Origin: an uncultured Eisenbergiella sp.
Lineage (GTDB): Bacteria > Bacillota > Clostridia > Lachnospirales > Lachnospiraceae
DNA: 64,000 nucleotides
Direction: 5' to 3'
NCBI GenBank assembly: GCA_910585455.1
Contig: CAJUEL010000006.1
Location: 1-64,000 of the forward strand
The position numbers were made by a program, and so were the translations under genes. This document shows, one piece after another, positions 7,106 to 15,826 of the stretch. The notes under the pieces were generated by a model that was given only the letters and a program-made list of their open reading frames with translations, had not been told where the DNA came from and did not search any database. Position 1 is the first letter of the stretch. Each line of letters begins with the position of its first letter.

Positions 7106-8305
7106 ATGAGTGAGAAAAGAAGAGACAACCGTAATCGGATTTTGCGTGAGGGCGAGTATCAGCGCTCAGATGGGAGGTATCGGTTCCGTTATATTGACGA
7201 GGACGGAAAAGAGAAAAATGTTTACAGTTGGCGTTTGGATAAGAATGACCCCATGCCGAAGGGTAAGAAGCGGGAACTTTCGCTGAGAGAAAAAGAAAAG
7301 CAGATTGAAGCGGATTTATTTGACCACATCGTAACCAATGGTGGCAATTACACGGTGCTGGAATTGGTGGAGAAATATGTGTCTTTGAAAACAGGAGTCC
7401 GTCATAATACAGTTGCCGGATATAAGACCGTCATCAATGTCCTGAAAAAAGAAGAATTTGGAAAGCAGCGCATTGATAAGGTACGCTTGTCAGATGCAAA
7501 GGCGTGGCTCATTAAGCTTCAGCAGATGGATGGCAGAGGATACAGTTCCATTCATTCTATCCGTGGTGTTCTCAGACCAGCATTTCAAATGGCAGTGGAT
7601 GATGACCTGATCCGCAAGAATCCATTTGGATTTGAACTGGCATCCGTAATTGTTAATGATTCCGTTACCAGAGAAGCGATTACCCGGAAGCAGGAGCGGG
7701 ATTTGCTCAAGTTTATCAGGGAAGATGCTCATTTCAGCAGATACTATGACGCAATCTACATTCTTTTTCATACAGGACTTCGTATTTCGGAATTTTGCGG
7801 ACTGACAATACCTGATATTGAGTTTGAGGAAATGCGTATTAAGGTAGACCATCAGTTGCAGCGCACATCCCAGATGGAATATGTGATTCAGGAGCCGAAA
7901 ACGGAAAGCGGTGTCCGCTATGTTCCCATGACAGAAGAAGTAGCAGCGTGTTTTCGCAGAATCATTGCCAAACGGGAAACACCGAAAGTGGAGCCTATGG
8001 TAGATGGTTATATCCGCTTCCTGTATCTGGATAAGAATGATATGCCAATGGTTGCCCTTCACTGGGAGAAGTACATGCAGCATATCATTGAAAAGTACAA
8101 CAGGATTTACCGTATCCAGATGCCGAAAGTCACCCCTCATGTATGCAGACACACCTTTTGCTCTAATATGGCGAAGTCGGGAATGAACCCCAAGACCTTG
8201 CAGTACATCATGGGGCATTCAGACATCAGTGTAACACTGAACACCTATACGCATGTGAATTTTGATGATGCGAAAGAGGAACTGCACCGAGTAGCAAACG
8301 GCTGA
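7106..8305 (+). CDS. int: Tn916-type tyrosine integrase of element A
   Basis: This 399-aa tyrosine recombinase has an N-terminal arm-binding domain (residues about 1-75, with DGRYRFRYIDEDGKEK and SWRLDKND), a SAM-like core-binding domain (about 85-180) and a catalytic domain. The catalytic residues are visible: R226 (TGLRISE), H345 and R348 (HVCRH), H371 (GHSD) and nucleophile Y381 (NTYTH). The ATG at 7106 follows GAAAGGAGAG. It is a close sister of the integrase at 45,141. Core residues are largely conserved while the N-terminal strands differ. The adjacent att shows that it uses the phosphatase gene. Confidence 0.92.
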   Translation: MSEKRRDNRNRILREGEYQRSDGRYRFRYIDEDGKEKNVYSWRLDKNDPMPKGKKRELSLREKEKQIEADLFDHIVTNGGNYTVLELVEKYVSLKTGVRHNTVAGYKTVINVLKKEEFGKQRIDKVRLSDAKAWLIKLQQMDGRGYSSIHSIRGVLRPAFQMAVDDDLIRKNPFGFELASVIVNDSVTREAITRKQERDLLKFIREDAHFSRYYDAIYILFHTGLRISEFCGLTIPDIEFEEMRIKVDHQLQRTSQMEYVIQEPKTESGVRYVPMTEEVAACFRRIIAKRETPKVEPMVDGYIRFLYLDKNDMPMVALHWEKYMQHIIEKYNRIYRIQMPKVTPHVCRHTFCSNMAKSGMNPKTLQYIMGHSDISVTLNTYTHVNFDDAKEELHRVANG

Positions 8306-8314
8306 AAAAGCCCG

Positions 8315-8352
8315 TTGGTAAAACCGCTTACTTTACCAATGTATTTACCAAT
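8315..8352. other. Integrase arm-type sites at the right end of element A
   Basis: TTGGTAAA (8315-8322) is followed by two direct copies of its complement, TTTACCAA (8332 and 8344, 12 bp apart). They lie between the int stop codon and the att core, about 160-180 bp from the core. The placement and helical phasing are those expected for arm sites bound by the N-terminal domain of a Tn916-type integrase. Nothing else is evident in 8,353-8,480. Confidence 0.55.
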
Positions 8353-8490
8353 TTTTCAGGGATAAATATGAGAAAGTATGGGACGATTTGAGAAAATACT
8401 CTGGAAACAGGGAACTTCGGAACAGACTGGAAACCCTCTAAAATCAAGCGTTTGAGAAGAAATGCAGGATATATAAGGAGTTATAGAAAA

Positions 8491-8529
8491 ATGATAAAAA
8501 TACTTTTTATTTGCCACGGCAACATCTGA
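8491..8529 (+). other. att site at the A/B junction, with a phosphatase gene stub
   Basis: This stretch reads as a 12-codon start of a phosphatase gene (MIKILFICHGNI, then TGA), with a ribosome binding site ATAAGGAG upstream. It matches the first 38 bases of the intact gene at 46,553 except at three positions, of which only one changes an amino acid (Ile4/Val). The identical 17-bp core TGCCACGGCAACATCTG is at 8512-8528. It is therefore the right end of element A and at the same time the left att of element B. Confidence 0.8.
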
Positions 8530-8582
8530 ATATGGTGGAGAAAAGCAGGAAAAATCAAGGGTTTTGGATATGGACGATAAAA

Positions 8583-8605
8583 TTTGCACCCGGTTTGCAC
8601 CTTTT
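8583..8605. other. Arm-type sites at the left end of element B
   Basis: Two direct copies of TTTGCACC (8583 and 8594, 11 bp apart) end in TTTT, 55 bp inside the left att of element B. The same unit, TTTGCACC twice then TTTT, occurs at the right end of the element (46,404-46,427). Terminal repeats shared by both ends and differing from those of element A are expected for integrase arm sites. Confidence 0.55.
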
Positions 8606-8659
8606 AAATGAGAGCGCAAAAGGCTTCGATATGGCTACTGTGAATTTCTGTCAGAGCAG

Positions 8660-8687
8660 TTGTAAAATGAAAAAAATCTGCTATAAT
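8660..8687 (+). promoter_or_regulatory. Sigma-A promoter for the first gene of element B
   Basis: TTGTAA (8660) and TATAAT (8682) are separated by 16 bp, 20 bp before the start codon at 8708, with AGAAAGGGG between. It would drive the nuclease-like gene at the left end of element B. Confidence 0.6.
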
Positions 8688-8707
8688 GTGAGTAGAAAGG
8701 GGTACGG

Positions 8708-9583
8708 ATGAGCGAGAATAAAATACAATGGCATCCCGGCTTCGTGTCTGCCATGAATCTGGAGTTAGCCGAAAACAGGGAGGCTCTGGTCTATGAAAAG
8801 GAGTACAATCTGAATACAAAGCCGCTGGAAATAGATCTGCTGGTCATAAAAAAAGATAAAGACATACAGATTGCCAATGAAATAGGAAAACAGTTCCGTG
8901 GACATAATATCATGGAGTATAAATCTCCGGAAGATCAGCTGAATATTGATACTTTCTATAAGTCCGGCGCGTATGCCAGTCTGTATAAGTCGTATGGGGA
9001 GACTGTGGACGGAAGGACTGCGGATGATATAACGGTATCCCTGGTCAGACAGAGCAGACCGGTAAAATTATTCCGGTATTTTGAAGAACACGGAATCAGG
9101 ATGACAAATCCTTACAATGGAATATATTATGTGCTGGATGCGGTTCTGTTTCCCACCCAGATCGTTGTTACAAAGGAGCTGGACAGAAAAAACCATATGT
9201 GGCTGTCAGCGCTGTCTGAGGGAATGGGGAAGCAGGATATGAAGGAGCTGCTTGAACGGATTGATTCCCTGACGCAGAAGCAGGACAGAGAACTGGCGGA
9301 TTCTGTTTTAGAGGTTAGCGTCAGGGCAAACAGAAAGCTTGTGGAAGAATTGAGAGGAGATGGGAATATGTGTCAGGCATTACTGGAAATCATGGAGCCG
9401 GAGATCATAAAGATCAAAGAGGATGTCAGACAGAGAACCCGACATGAAACCCAGCGGGAGATTATTGTGGGGGCAGTGAAAGGGTTTCGGGAACTGGGAG
9501 CGGATGATGGTAGAATTGTGGAAATACTTAAAAGGAATTATGGTCTTTCAGACGAAGAGGCAGGCGACTATTTGCGGGCGTAA
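8708..9583 (+). CDS. Rpn/PD-(D/E)XK-type nuclease-like protein
   Basis: This 291-aa protein is of a type abundant in Lachnospiraceae genomes, often annotated as Rpn-family recombination-promoting nuclease or putative transposase. A PD-(D/E)XK-like core is visible: E41-x-D43 in LEIDLLVIKK, then E70-x-K72 in IMEYKSPED. The C-terminus has a predicted helical region and a short element that ends LSDEEAGDYL. It stands alone at the left end of element B with its own promoter. Whether it aids recombination of the element or is a selfish passenger cannot be told from the sequence. Confidence 0.6.
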   Translation: MSENKIQWHPGFVSAMNLELAENREALVYEKEYNLNTKPLEIDLLVIKKDKDIQIANEIGKQFRGHNIMEYKSPEDQLNIDTFYKSGAYASLYKSYGETVDGRTADDITVSLVRQSRPVKLFRYFEEHGIRMTNPYNGIYYVLDAVLFPTQIVVTKELDRKNHMWLSALSEGMGKQDMKELLERIDSLTQKQDRELADSVLEVSVRANRKLVEELRGDGNMCQALLEIMEPEIIKIKEDVRQRTRHETQREIIVGAVKGFRELGADDGRIVEILKRNYGLSDEEAGDYLRA

Positions 9584-9662
9584 CTGAAAATAATTGTTTA
9601 TAAAAAGCAATAGTGATATGCGCCGGTCGGGCATATTTGAATTGAAGAAACGGTAAGGCAAG

Positions 9663-9698
9663 GGGAGTGTTCCGGAAATGGAATGCTCCCTTATTTTA
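9663..9698 (+). terminator. Leader hairpin upstream of the 179-aa gene
   Basis: GGGAGTGTTCC and GGAATGCTCCC (9663-9690) form an imperfect hairpin followed by a T-rich run. It lies 25 bp before the start of the next gene, so it may terminate upstream transcription or attenuate that gene. Confidence 0.45.
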
Positions 9699-9723
9699 TT
9701 TATCAGATAGGAGGATTAAGGCA

Positions 9724-10263
9724 ATGAAAAGACCTGTGACAACAAAAGAATTGTTCACAAAGATAAAAGGAATTCTGGAGGAAAAGGGAATGCTGCCGGA
9801 TATTCTGGATTACGGGCTGGAGGTTTCGTCACATGTTCCGATCAGAACATGTGAATTTGAGCTGAAAAACAATCTTGATTTTGGAGGCAGCGAGGGAATC
9901 TATCTGGACCTGTGGATAGAATATTATGAGGATGGCGGGCTGTGCCGGAAAGGACTGGGCACATTCAAAACCCTGCGGGATGACCGGGAAGCCATGCATG
10001 CCATGGCGGGGCTTCTGGCGGATTTTATTGTGGAAGAACGGGCTTATTTAAATGCGAACTGGGATGATTTCACATGGGAGGGTGTGGACATTCGTCCACT
10101 GGATGGCAATGGGGAACGGATCGGCTGGGGGTATGCCTGCAGAAATATGGAAACTGCCATTCAGAAAAAGGATGAGCTGTTAAAGAAATATCCACAGGTG
10201 ATGTTAAAAAATAATGAGACGGGGGAAGAGCAGATTTTCCGGGCGGCGGCATTTACATTTTAG
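9724..10263 (+). CDS. Hypothetical protein of element B
   Basis: This 179-aa acidic protein starts at the ATG 9724 after ATAGGAGG, which decides against the longer frame from 9667. It has a helical N-terminus, a middle with YLDLWIEYYEDG and a C-terminal part with an RNMETAIQKKDELLKKYP helix. No catalytic motif or family is recognised. It stands between the nuclease-like gene and the first iteron cluster and may belong to the replication module of the element. Confidence 0.5.
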   Translation: MKRPVTTKELFTKIKGILEEKGMLPDILDYGLEVSSHVPIRTCEFELKNNLDFGGSEGIYLDLWIEYYEDGGLCRKGLGTFKTLRDDREAMHAMAGLLADFIVEERAYLNANWDDFTWEGVDIRPLDGNGERIGWGYACRNMETAIQKKDELLKKYPQVMLKNNETGEEQIFRAAAFTF

Positions 10264-10393
10264 GTGCGGCTTATGGCTTTTCAGATGGAAAAGCAGAAGA
10301 ATATTACAGAAATATTCCTTGAAAAAAGGTACTGTAAAAGGAGTTCCCGGCTGGCAGAGAAACCGGCTGGGACAATTCTTTTATTTTATGGAA

Positions 10394-10486
10394 TCCACCA
10401 ATCCACCGTTTCCACCGGTTATAAGATGGCAGAAGCCTGCATTTTTTGTACCGGCCAAGGCAGGTGGAATGGGTGGAAACGATGGA
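10394..10486. repeat. Iteron cluster 1 of element B (candidate origin)
   Basis: TCCACC occurs at 10394, 10402 and 10411, and its complement as GGTGGA at 10463 and 10472 and a variant GATGGA at 10481. Spacing is 8-9 bp throughout. The two groups face each other across about 45 bp. A second cluster with the same plan lies at 40,704-40,796. Facing 9-bp iterons beside primase/helicase genes suggest a replication origin, as in satellite phages such as P4. This is inference. The open frame across the region (10,264-10,674) is explained by the repeats and is not called. Confidence 0.5.
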
Positions 10487-10639
10487 AAATAGTTGCTTCT
10501 GTGGGTGATGGCAGGCGGTTACACCCATATGGATATTGCAGTCTGCTGCAGGTGCACGAATCATACCGCACTGCAGCGGGACTGTGGCTCTATCTTCCTG
10601 ATTACAATTTTGTTCCTGCAATTCACACCTGCTGTAAAA

Positions 10640-10831
10640 TTACAGGGTTGGAAATGACCGGGATGTATGGATAAATTCTTCTACCGCTTCGCGGGGGATT
10701 TTCCATATTCTCCCGATCTTAAAGCCACGGATGGCTCCTGCCTGCAGCAGTTCATAAGCGCGGTTTTTACCGATCATCAAAATTTCACAGAGCTCCGGGA
10801 TGGTTATAATATCCTGATGTTGGTCCAGCAT
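10640..10831 (-). CDS. Excisionase-family helix-turn-helix protein
   Basis: This 63-aa protein on the minus strand has the MerR/excisionase-type HTH_17 pattern: ITIPELCEILMIGKNRAYELL and KIGRIWKIPREAVEEFI. Its ATG follows AAAGGAAT on the minus strand. It is divergent from the primase/helicase gene, with about 100 bp between the two starts. It may therefore repress that gene or act as a second directionality factor, and the iteron cluster lies just beyond its 3-prime end. Confidence 0.65.
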   Translation of the reverse strand: MLDQHQDIITIPELCEILMIGKNRAYELLQAGAIRGFKIGRIWKIPREAVEEFIHTSRSFPTL

Positions 10832-10930
10832 GGCATGATTCCTTTCTTTTTTCAGTTTTTATTGATATGTTACCAGGTTTGCAACATCTCCTTAAACCAT
10901 GTAAAAGCTTTGCAGGTATAAGAAGGGAGA

Positions 10931-13555
10931 ATGAGTGCCATGGGGATACAGTTGAGTCTTGATTATGAGATGTTTAAGGAAAAACCCGGAAAAGAGCAGG
11001 CAGCAGCGATCACCCGGCGGCTTGGCAATGAAAGGCAGGAGATGGAGCCTTCACAGATAGCCATGGCTGTGGGGAATCAGGGAAGGACGTTCTGCCCGGC
11101 AGTATTTTCCGGGGGAAGCAGGAAAGCGGATATGTTTGTGGAAATGCAGCTTTTTGCGCTGGATTTTGACGGCGGGATATCTTATGAGGAGGTCAGGGAA
11201 ACTGCCGCAAGGTATGGTCTGCCGGTCTGTTTTTCCTATTATACATTCAGTGCGGGACCGGGAAAAGAGAAATTCCGTGTCTGTTTTCTGCATAAATGCA
11301 GGGTGAAGGACAGGAGGGCAGCAAAAATCATCATAGAGATGCTGATGCGCATATTCCGGGGATGTGACAGGAGCTGTTCGGATGTGTCGAGAATGTTTTT
11401 TGGCGGAAAAGGCCTGATAGAACAGGGGCAGGGAACCTTTGACATTGTCCGGCTCGCAGTCAGCTTTCAGCTATGTCTCCGGCAGAGGGAAGAGAGCCGG
11501 TACAGGAGAAATCTGGAAAGCTTTGCAGGTAAATATGACGTACAGGTAAAAGGCAGTTCCCTGTCAATTTTCAGCGCCTTAAGTGTCTGTGATGATGAAA
11601 AAAATGTCGATTTCCGGGAACAGGACTGTTATATATTAATAGGCAAAGACGAAAAATCGACATTTGACAGAGATTTTTACGTCATAGAGACTCAACACCG
11701 GTGCATAGGGCGCGCAGAAGCGGCAGAGACGGGATGTCTCAGAAAGAGCAGGAAGGAATACCGGATAAAGGAAATTGAGGACAAAGCAGGACAGTGCAGG
11801 CTCTTTTCTGAATTTCTGGCCGGTGAGGATGTGGGGCATGACGGGAGATTCCATATCGCAACCAGCCTCATTCATATCAGAGGCGGGAAGCGTCTGTTTC
11901 TGGATATTCTGGAAAAATATGGTTATGATCTGCCTAAATGGAAGGAGACCTTCAGCTATGTCCGGGATAACCGTTACCATCCGCAGCAGTGCTCCAAATG
12001 CAGGTATTCCGATAGCTGCCGGGACAGGGGAAGCCTGCTTTCCGTTCTGCAGGAGGATACCGACCACAGGGTTTCCGTGACGAAAGAGCGACAGTATATC
12101 AGTCTGGAGGAAGGAGAAAAGCAGCTTCGGGACAATGTCTCCAGAGCGGTCAGTTCGCCGGTCAGGGGTCTGCATCTGATAAAGGCACAGACAGCCCTTG
12201 GCAAGACAGAAGTTATCTGCAGGATGATATGCGGGCATAGCGATATGCGCATCATTCTGGCGCTGCCGACAACACGGTTAAAGGAAGAGGTATACAGGCG
12301 GCTTAAGGATATGGGGGTGGAGGCAGTGATGACGGCATCCATTGATGAACCGGGATTTCCAGATGAAGTGTCCAGCCGGATCCATGCCTGTTACCAGATG
12401 GGCATTTCCGGCACAGCGCAGATTATTCATGAATATCTGAGGGAGCACAAAAATGAAATGAATACAGGCGTACTGATGTGCAGAAAATATCTGGATAATG
12501 CGCTGGAGCTGGAAAAAGCCGGCGTGATACTGACTACCCATGCGAGGCTGCTGACTTTTAAGGAGGAATTTCTGAAGAATTTTACGGTCATTGTGGACGA
12601 GGACATTTTGCAGATGTATCTGTTTAACCAGATCACCGGAGTGGGTACGGATACCCTGCAAAGGGTGTGCAGGGAAAGCAGCTTTGATATGTTAAGGGAC
12701 AGGGCAGAAGCCGTGCTGAGGGCTCCGGAAAATACATATTGCAGCATGAAGCCTGTTGACAGTGCTGTAAGTTCCTTTTTTATGCGGGAGAAACAGGAAA
12801 CGGATACAGCGGGGGAAAATGTCAATGGTCTGTTAAGGGCGGCTGCATTCGTCAGGCATCCGGATGGCACTGTAAATTATTTCTGCCCTGCCATGCTGCC
12901 GCCGGGGAAATATATCATATTATCCGCGACATTGAACGAGATGATGTACAGAATGTATTTTAAAAGCATGGAATGCATTGTCTATGAGCAGACGCCCGTA
13001 AAGTATGCGGGAAAGCTGGAACAGTATACTTATCATTCTCTGGGAAGGGCAGATCTGGAGGATAAATATGAGAAAATCATGGAATTTATCAGGAACCATG
13101 GCTGGGAAGGATGGGATATCATCACCTTTAAAAAATTTGCGGAGGGGACGAACAGTGAGGGACTTTATTATGGGAATCAGGCAGGATGTGACAGACTGAA
13201 AGGGAAAAATCTGGTGGTTATCGGAACTCCTTATACGGTGGATGACCGCTACAGGCTGGTGGCGCATTATCTGGGGGTGGATGCCAACCGGAAAGAGGAT
13301 TTCAGACCGCACCGGCAGAGAATAGAATACAACGGATACAGTTTTCTGCATACGACATATAAAAACGGGTTGCTGCGGGAGATACAGACTTATTCGATCG
13401 GAAGTGAGCTGGAGCAGGCTGTAGGCCGTGCAAGACTTCTGCGGGAAGCATGCACGGTCATTTTATTTTCTTCCTTCCCCTGTGAACAGGCGCAGGTTCA
13501 TGAGGCGGATTATCTGGCAGAAAATGCAGGGGATAAACCAGATCAGAAAAGGTAA
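10931..13555 (+). CDS. Primase-like and SF2-helicase fusion protein
   Basis: This 874-aa protein looks like a replication enzyme of element B. Near residue 77 it has LDFDGG, like the metal-binding motif of archaeo-eukaryotic-type primases. About residue 353 it has CSKCRYSDSC, a zinc or iron-sulfur site. A superfamily 2 helicase region follows, with ALGKTE (about 418), VDEDIL (about 554), LSATLNE (about 662) and EQAVGRARLL (about 827). The order primase, Cys cluster, helicase is as in some phage and plasmid proteins. The start may be ATG 10931 or ATG 10940, which is better spaced from AAGGGAG. Family assignment of the N-terminus is uncertain. Confidence 0.65.
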   Translation: MSAMGIQLSLDYEMFKEKPGKEQAAAITRRLGNERQEMEPSQIAMAVGNQGRTFCPAVFSGGSRKADMFVEMQLFALDFDGGISYEEVRETAARYGLPVCFSYYTFSAGPGKEKFRVCFLHKCRVKDRRAAKIIIEMLMRIFRGCDRSCSDVSRMFFGGKGLIEQGQGTFDIVRLAVSFQLCLRQREESRYRRNLESFAGKYDVQVKGSSLSIFSALSVCDDEKNVDFREQDCYILIGKDEKSTFDRDFYVIETQHRCIGRAEAAETGCLRKSRKEYRIKEIEDKAGQCRLFSEFLAGEDVGHDGRFHIATSLIHIRGGKRLFLDILEKYGYDLPKWKETFSYVRDNRYHPQQCSKCRYSDSCRDRGSLLSVLQEDTDHRVSVTKERQYISLEEGEKQLRDNVSRAVSSPVRGLHLIKAQTALGKTEVICRMICGHSDMRIILALPTTRLKEEVYRRLKDMGVEAVMTASIDEPGFPDEVSSRIHACYQMGISGTAQIIHEYLREHKNEMNTGVLMCRKYLDNALELEKAGVILTTHARLLTFKEEFLKNFTVIVDEDILQMYLFNQITGVGTDTLQRVCRESSFDMLRDRAEAVLRAPENTYCSMKPVDSAVSSFFMREKQETDTAGENVNGLLRAAAFVRHPDGTVNYFCPAMLPPGKYIILSATLNEMMYRMYFKSMECIVYEQTPVKYAGKLEQYTYHSLGRADLEDKYEKIMEFIRNHGWEGWDIITFKKFAEGTNSEGLYYGNQAGCDRLKGKNLVVIGTPYTVDDRYRLVAHYLGVDANRKEDFRPHRQRIEYNGYSFLHTTYKNGLLREIQTYSIGSELEQAVGRARLLREACTVILFSSFPCEQAQVHEADYLAENAGDKPDQKR

Positions 13556-14451
13556 GAGGCTTACAAAAAGTAAAAATGATATGTATGTAACATATAAAGT
13601 AAAAGCCTGTGAAAGCATACAGAATGGAGTGGGGGAAAACGAAAGCTCAGGCAGGAAGCACAGAGCAGGAAAAACAAAAGACCCTTTGCCCGTGACGGTG
13701 AAAACGGCTTCCGGAGGAGAACGGGAGAATACACTGATCAGGCAGACATGCGGGGCAGAAGGGCACTAAAAAATAATCTGGTGTATTTTATAAAGCTGAA
13801 TGACAGAGATAAAAAGCGGAATAAAGAAAATGAAATGAATACAGGGATACCGCCGGAAGCGGTATGTGGGAGTGGCTGCCGCCGGACCTAGACATGATCA
13901 TTTGTACAGATCAGAGGAAGAAGCAGTCACGGGGATATATTCATGCAGTCAGAAGGGAGAAATGCCAGAACAGTTTTTATATGATGCGTCCGGAGATCAT
14001 CGGATGGGCAGCGTCATATAAAAGCTGGAGGATGATGGTCCTCTGGTGTGTCTGTGTGGCTGGCTGCTGTGGATGTATCAGGGGAGCTTTCTGCCAGAAA
14101 TCTGTCCGGCACCGGGAGGGCTGGCTGGGTTGGACGGGGAGCGGGGATTTTCGTAACACTCCTGCGGGAGATGTTTCACTGACGGGAAACCGTCCTGTCC
14201 CGGAATGCGCGATGCAGATGTGGCAGTGGGGGCCGGTTCCTGACAGGGGAATATGGCGTCAAAGCGCCAGAACCCGGACCGGAGGGGGACGGCAGTCCTG
14301 TTTTCCGGGTGAAAAATGTAAGTGTGGGGGAATGGTTTTTTACGTTTTTGCTGTACAAAAAAGCCGGGATTGGTTATAGTATAGGTACAGGGTGAGGGAG
14401 AAGCCTGCCGGATGATGAGGGCGTAAGAAAGAAAATGACTGGAGACTATGT
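13556..14451. other. Long region without a convincing gene
   Basis: About 900 bp follow the primase/helicase gene with no frame that looks real. A frame at 13,581-13,769 (62 codons) lacks a ribosome binding site. One at 13,864-14,379 is rich in Trp and Cys with no recognisable order, which is typical of chance coding. The region may hold decayed genes or untranslated RNA. A -10-like TATAGT near 14,377 could start the downstream DUF3791 transcript. Confidence 0.4.
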
Positions 14452-14667
14452 ATGAATAAGGAATCGTTTTCATTTGTAATATATATGATTCATGCCTGCG
14501 CAGATAAATGGGGGATACTGCCTTCCATGGTATACAGGAGATTAAAGGATACGGGGTGCATCGGCAGCTATCTTGTGCCGCATTATGAGATTCTGCATAC
14601 GCAGGGGACAGGATATATCGTAAATGATATCGAGAACTATCTGAAAGTGAGGGAGGATGCCGGATGA
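14452..14667 (+). CDS. DUF3791 protein
   Basis: This 71-aa protein matches the DUF3791 pattern: a helical N-terminus, CADKWGILPSMVYRRLKDTGC and the C-terminal TGYIVNDIENYLKVRE. DUF3791 genes usually precede a DUF3990 gene, and the pair resembles a two-gene toxin-antitoxin arrangement, though that function is inference. Here it overlaps the DUF3990 remnant by an ATGA, so the pair was once coupled. Confidence 0.65.
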   Translation: MNKESFSFVIYMIHACADKWGILPSMVYRRLKDTGCIGSYLVPHYEILHTQGTGYIVNDIENYLKVREDAG

Positions 14668-14798
14668 TTGTGTACCATGGCTCATCAGAAATTGTGAAGG
14701 CACCGGATGTCAGGCATTCATACAGGGCGCTTGATTTTGGAAAGGGATTTTACGTGACTGCGGTCAGGGAACAGGCAGAGCGCCAGGCGGAGGAGTGA
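14664..14798 (+). pseudogene. Truncated DUF3990 gene (N-terminal 44 codons)
   Basis: The frame begins MIVYHGSSEIVKAPDVRHS and continues RALDFGKGFYVT, the usual start of DUF3990 proteins, whose YHGS and GFYVT motifs resemble ADP-ribosyltransferase folds. It stops after REQAERQAEE, where intact members run on for roughly another hundred residues. The missing part looks deleted, and the next gene starts 2 bp later. If the family is a toxin, it is disarmed here. Confidence 0.6.
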
Positions 14799-14800
14799 TT

Positions 14801-15037
14801 ATGGATGAGGAAGCGTTAGAAAAGGTATATCAGGAAAATCTGGAGGAGAGGATTATTACGAATCTATCCATGATAAAAAATGTTTCCCTTGAAACTGCGA
14901 TGGATATTTATTACAGCAGCAGGCTTGCAGACAAGGTGCATCGGGGAACGGAGGGAATCCAGTATCTGGATTACAAGGTGCTTGTCCGGATATTATGTGA
15001 GACGGAGGCAGAGCTGCTTGCTCAGTATGGACTTTAA
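14801..15037 (+). CDS. Small DUF3791-like protein
   Basis: This 78-aa acidic protein starts at ATG 14801 after GCGGAGGAG. It contains NLSMIKNVSLETAMDIYYSS, resembling the DUF3791-type antitoxin-like proteins that carry an ALD-x-FYTSR pattern. It directly follows the truncated DUF3990 gene, as third genes of that cassette often do. Function is unknown. Confidence 0.5.
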   Translation: MDEEALEKVYQENLEERIITNLSMIKNVSLETAMDIYYSSRLADKVHRGTEGIQYLDYKVLVRILCETEAELLAQYGL

Positions 15038-15118
15038 AGACTCTCCGTGTTTCCGGTATGGATGACAGTGTGGATAAATGAGAAGAAATGAATCTGTTTA
15101 CAGACAGGATAAATGCAG

Positions 15119-15162
15119 GTTCCGGGTAAATCATGTGCGATGGTTTATCCGGAGCTTTTTTA
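15119..15162 (+). terminator. Terminator after the DUF3791/DUF3990 cassette
   Basis: A TCCGGGTAAA / TTTATCCGGA stem with a loop of about 13 nt is followed by CTTTTTT near 15,150-15,162. It ends the cassette transcript. The shared palindromic operator starts 20 bp downstream. Confidence 0.6.
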
Positions 15163-15181
15163 TTTATGAAAAAACGCAGAG

Positions 15182-15213
15182 TGACAGAATATGTCAATTC
15201 GATGCTGTATGAT
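15182..15213 (+). promoter_or_regulatory. Shared palindromic operator and -10 box, copy 1
   Basis: TGACAGAATATGTCA (15182-15196) is a palindrome with TGACA/TGTCA arms. Exactly 11 bp later stands TATGAT (15208). The same arrangement occurs at 26,330 and 32,349, each after a terminator-like hairpin and before a cargo gene. It is a candidate operator for one cargo regulator, possibly the WYL protein. It precedes the 120-aa gene by about 135 bp. Confidence 0.5.
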
Positions 15214-15347
15214 GGGACAAAGGCCCGTCCACAGCAGGATGCGATCATGAAATGATGTGGATTTTCTTTGGCATCCGGATGGTTACGGCTGTGTTCTGAC
15301 CTGCAGCAGGAATGGAATTTCGCATACAAAGGGAAAAGGAGAAGAAG

Positions 15348-15710
15348 ATGAATAAGAATCACTCTGGGAATGGATGGATGGTATTTAAGGGAAACGGAGA
15401 AGGCGGGAAAAAGAGAGAAGAATTTAAGCAGGAAATTTTCGATCTGATGTGCGGGCAGATGGAGCCTGCGGATTCTGTGATGCCGGGAGCGGAAAAAATC
15501 AGAAATGAATTTGCGGCTGGGAGCTTTTGCGGGAAGGAATATGAAAAAATATACGAAGCCAACAGAAGGCTGTGCGAGCAGCTGGGAGCAGATGAGGATG
15601 GGGATGTGGAGGTGATTGTCAATTCCTTCTTTGGGATCATCAACCATCTGTGTTTGAAAATGTATGACTATGGAGAGATGTTCTCCGGAAAGAGAGATGG
15701 AGAACAGTGA
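15348..15710 (+). CDS. Hypothetical protein upstream of the HerA operon
   Basis: This 120-aa protein starts at ATG 15348 after AAAGGAGAAG, which decides against the in-frame ATG at 15312. It is helical and charged, with GQMEPADSVMPGAEK in the middle and a C-terminal VIVNSFFGIINHLCLKMYDY. I recognise no family. It is transcribed toward the HerA operon but separated from it by 300 bp that contain a strong promoter, so it is probably a separate unit. Confidence 0.45.
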   Translation: MNKNHSGNGWMVFKGNGEGGKKREEFKQEIFDLMCGQMEPADSVMPGAEKIRNEFAAGSFCGKEYEKIYEANRRLCEQLGADEDGDVEVIVNSFFGIINHLCLKMYDYGEMFSGKRDGEQ

Positions 15711-15797
15711 GGTGATTTGAAACAAGTGCTGACTGCAAAACCGGCAAAGCGTAAATCGGCTGTATCGATAATTCTTTACAGAGGATAAATGAAATCC

Positions 15798-15826
15798 TTG
15801 ATTTTTTTCTGGGAGAAATGTATAAT
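15798..15826 (+). promoter_or_regulatory. Strong sigma-A promoter of the HerA operon
   Basis: TTGATT (15798) and TATAAT (15821) are separated by 17 bp. The stretch CTGGGAGAAATGTATAAT is nearly the same as in the promoter at 32,527. It lies 185 bp before the HerA start, giving a leader of about 175 nt in which I see no clear riboswitch. The rest of 15,711-16,010 is AT-rich and non-coding. Confidence 0.7.

Noticed and set aside
8491..8529. The 12-codon phosphatase frame considered as a real small gene
   Set aside because: It is the element-borne copy of the target gene start, ended by a stop directly at the junction, and is better described as an att site.
10264..10674. 136-codon frame after the 179-aa gene
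   Set aside because: It spans iteron cluster 1, has no ribosome binding site and partly opposes the helix-turn-helix gene on the other strand.
13864..14379. 171-codon frame rich in Trp and Cys
   Set aside because: There is no ribosome binding site, the composition is odd and no domain pattern is seen. It is probably chance coding.
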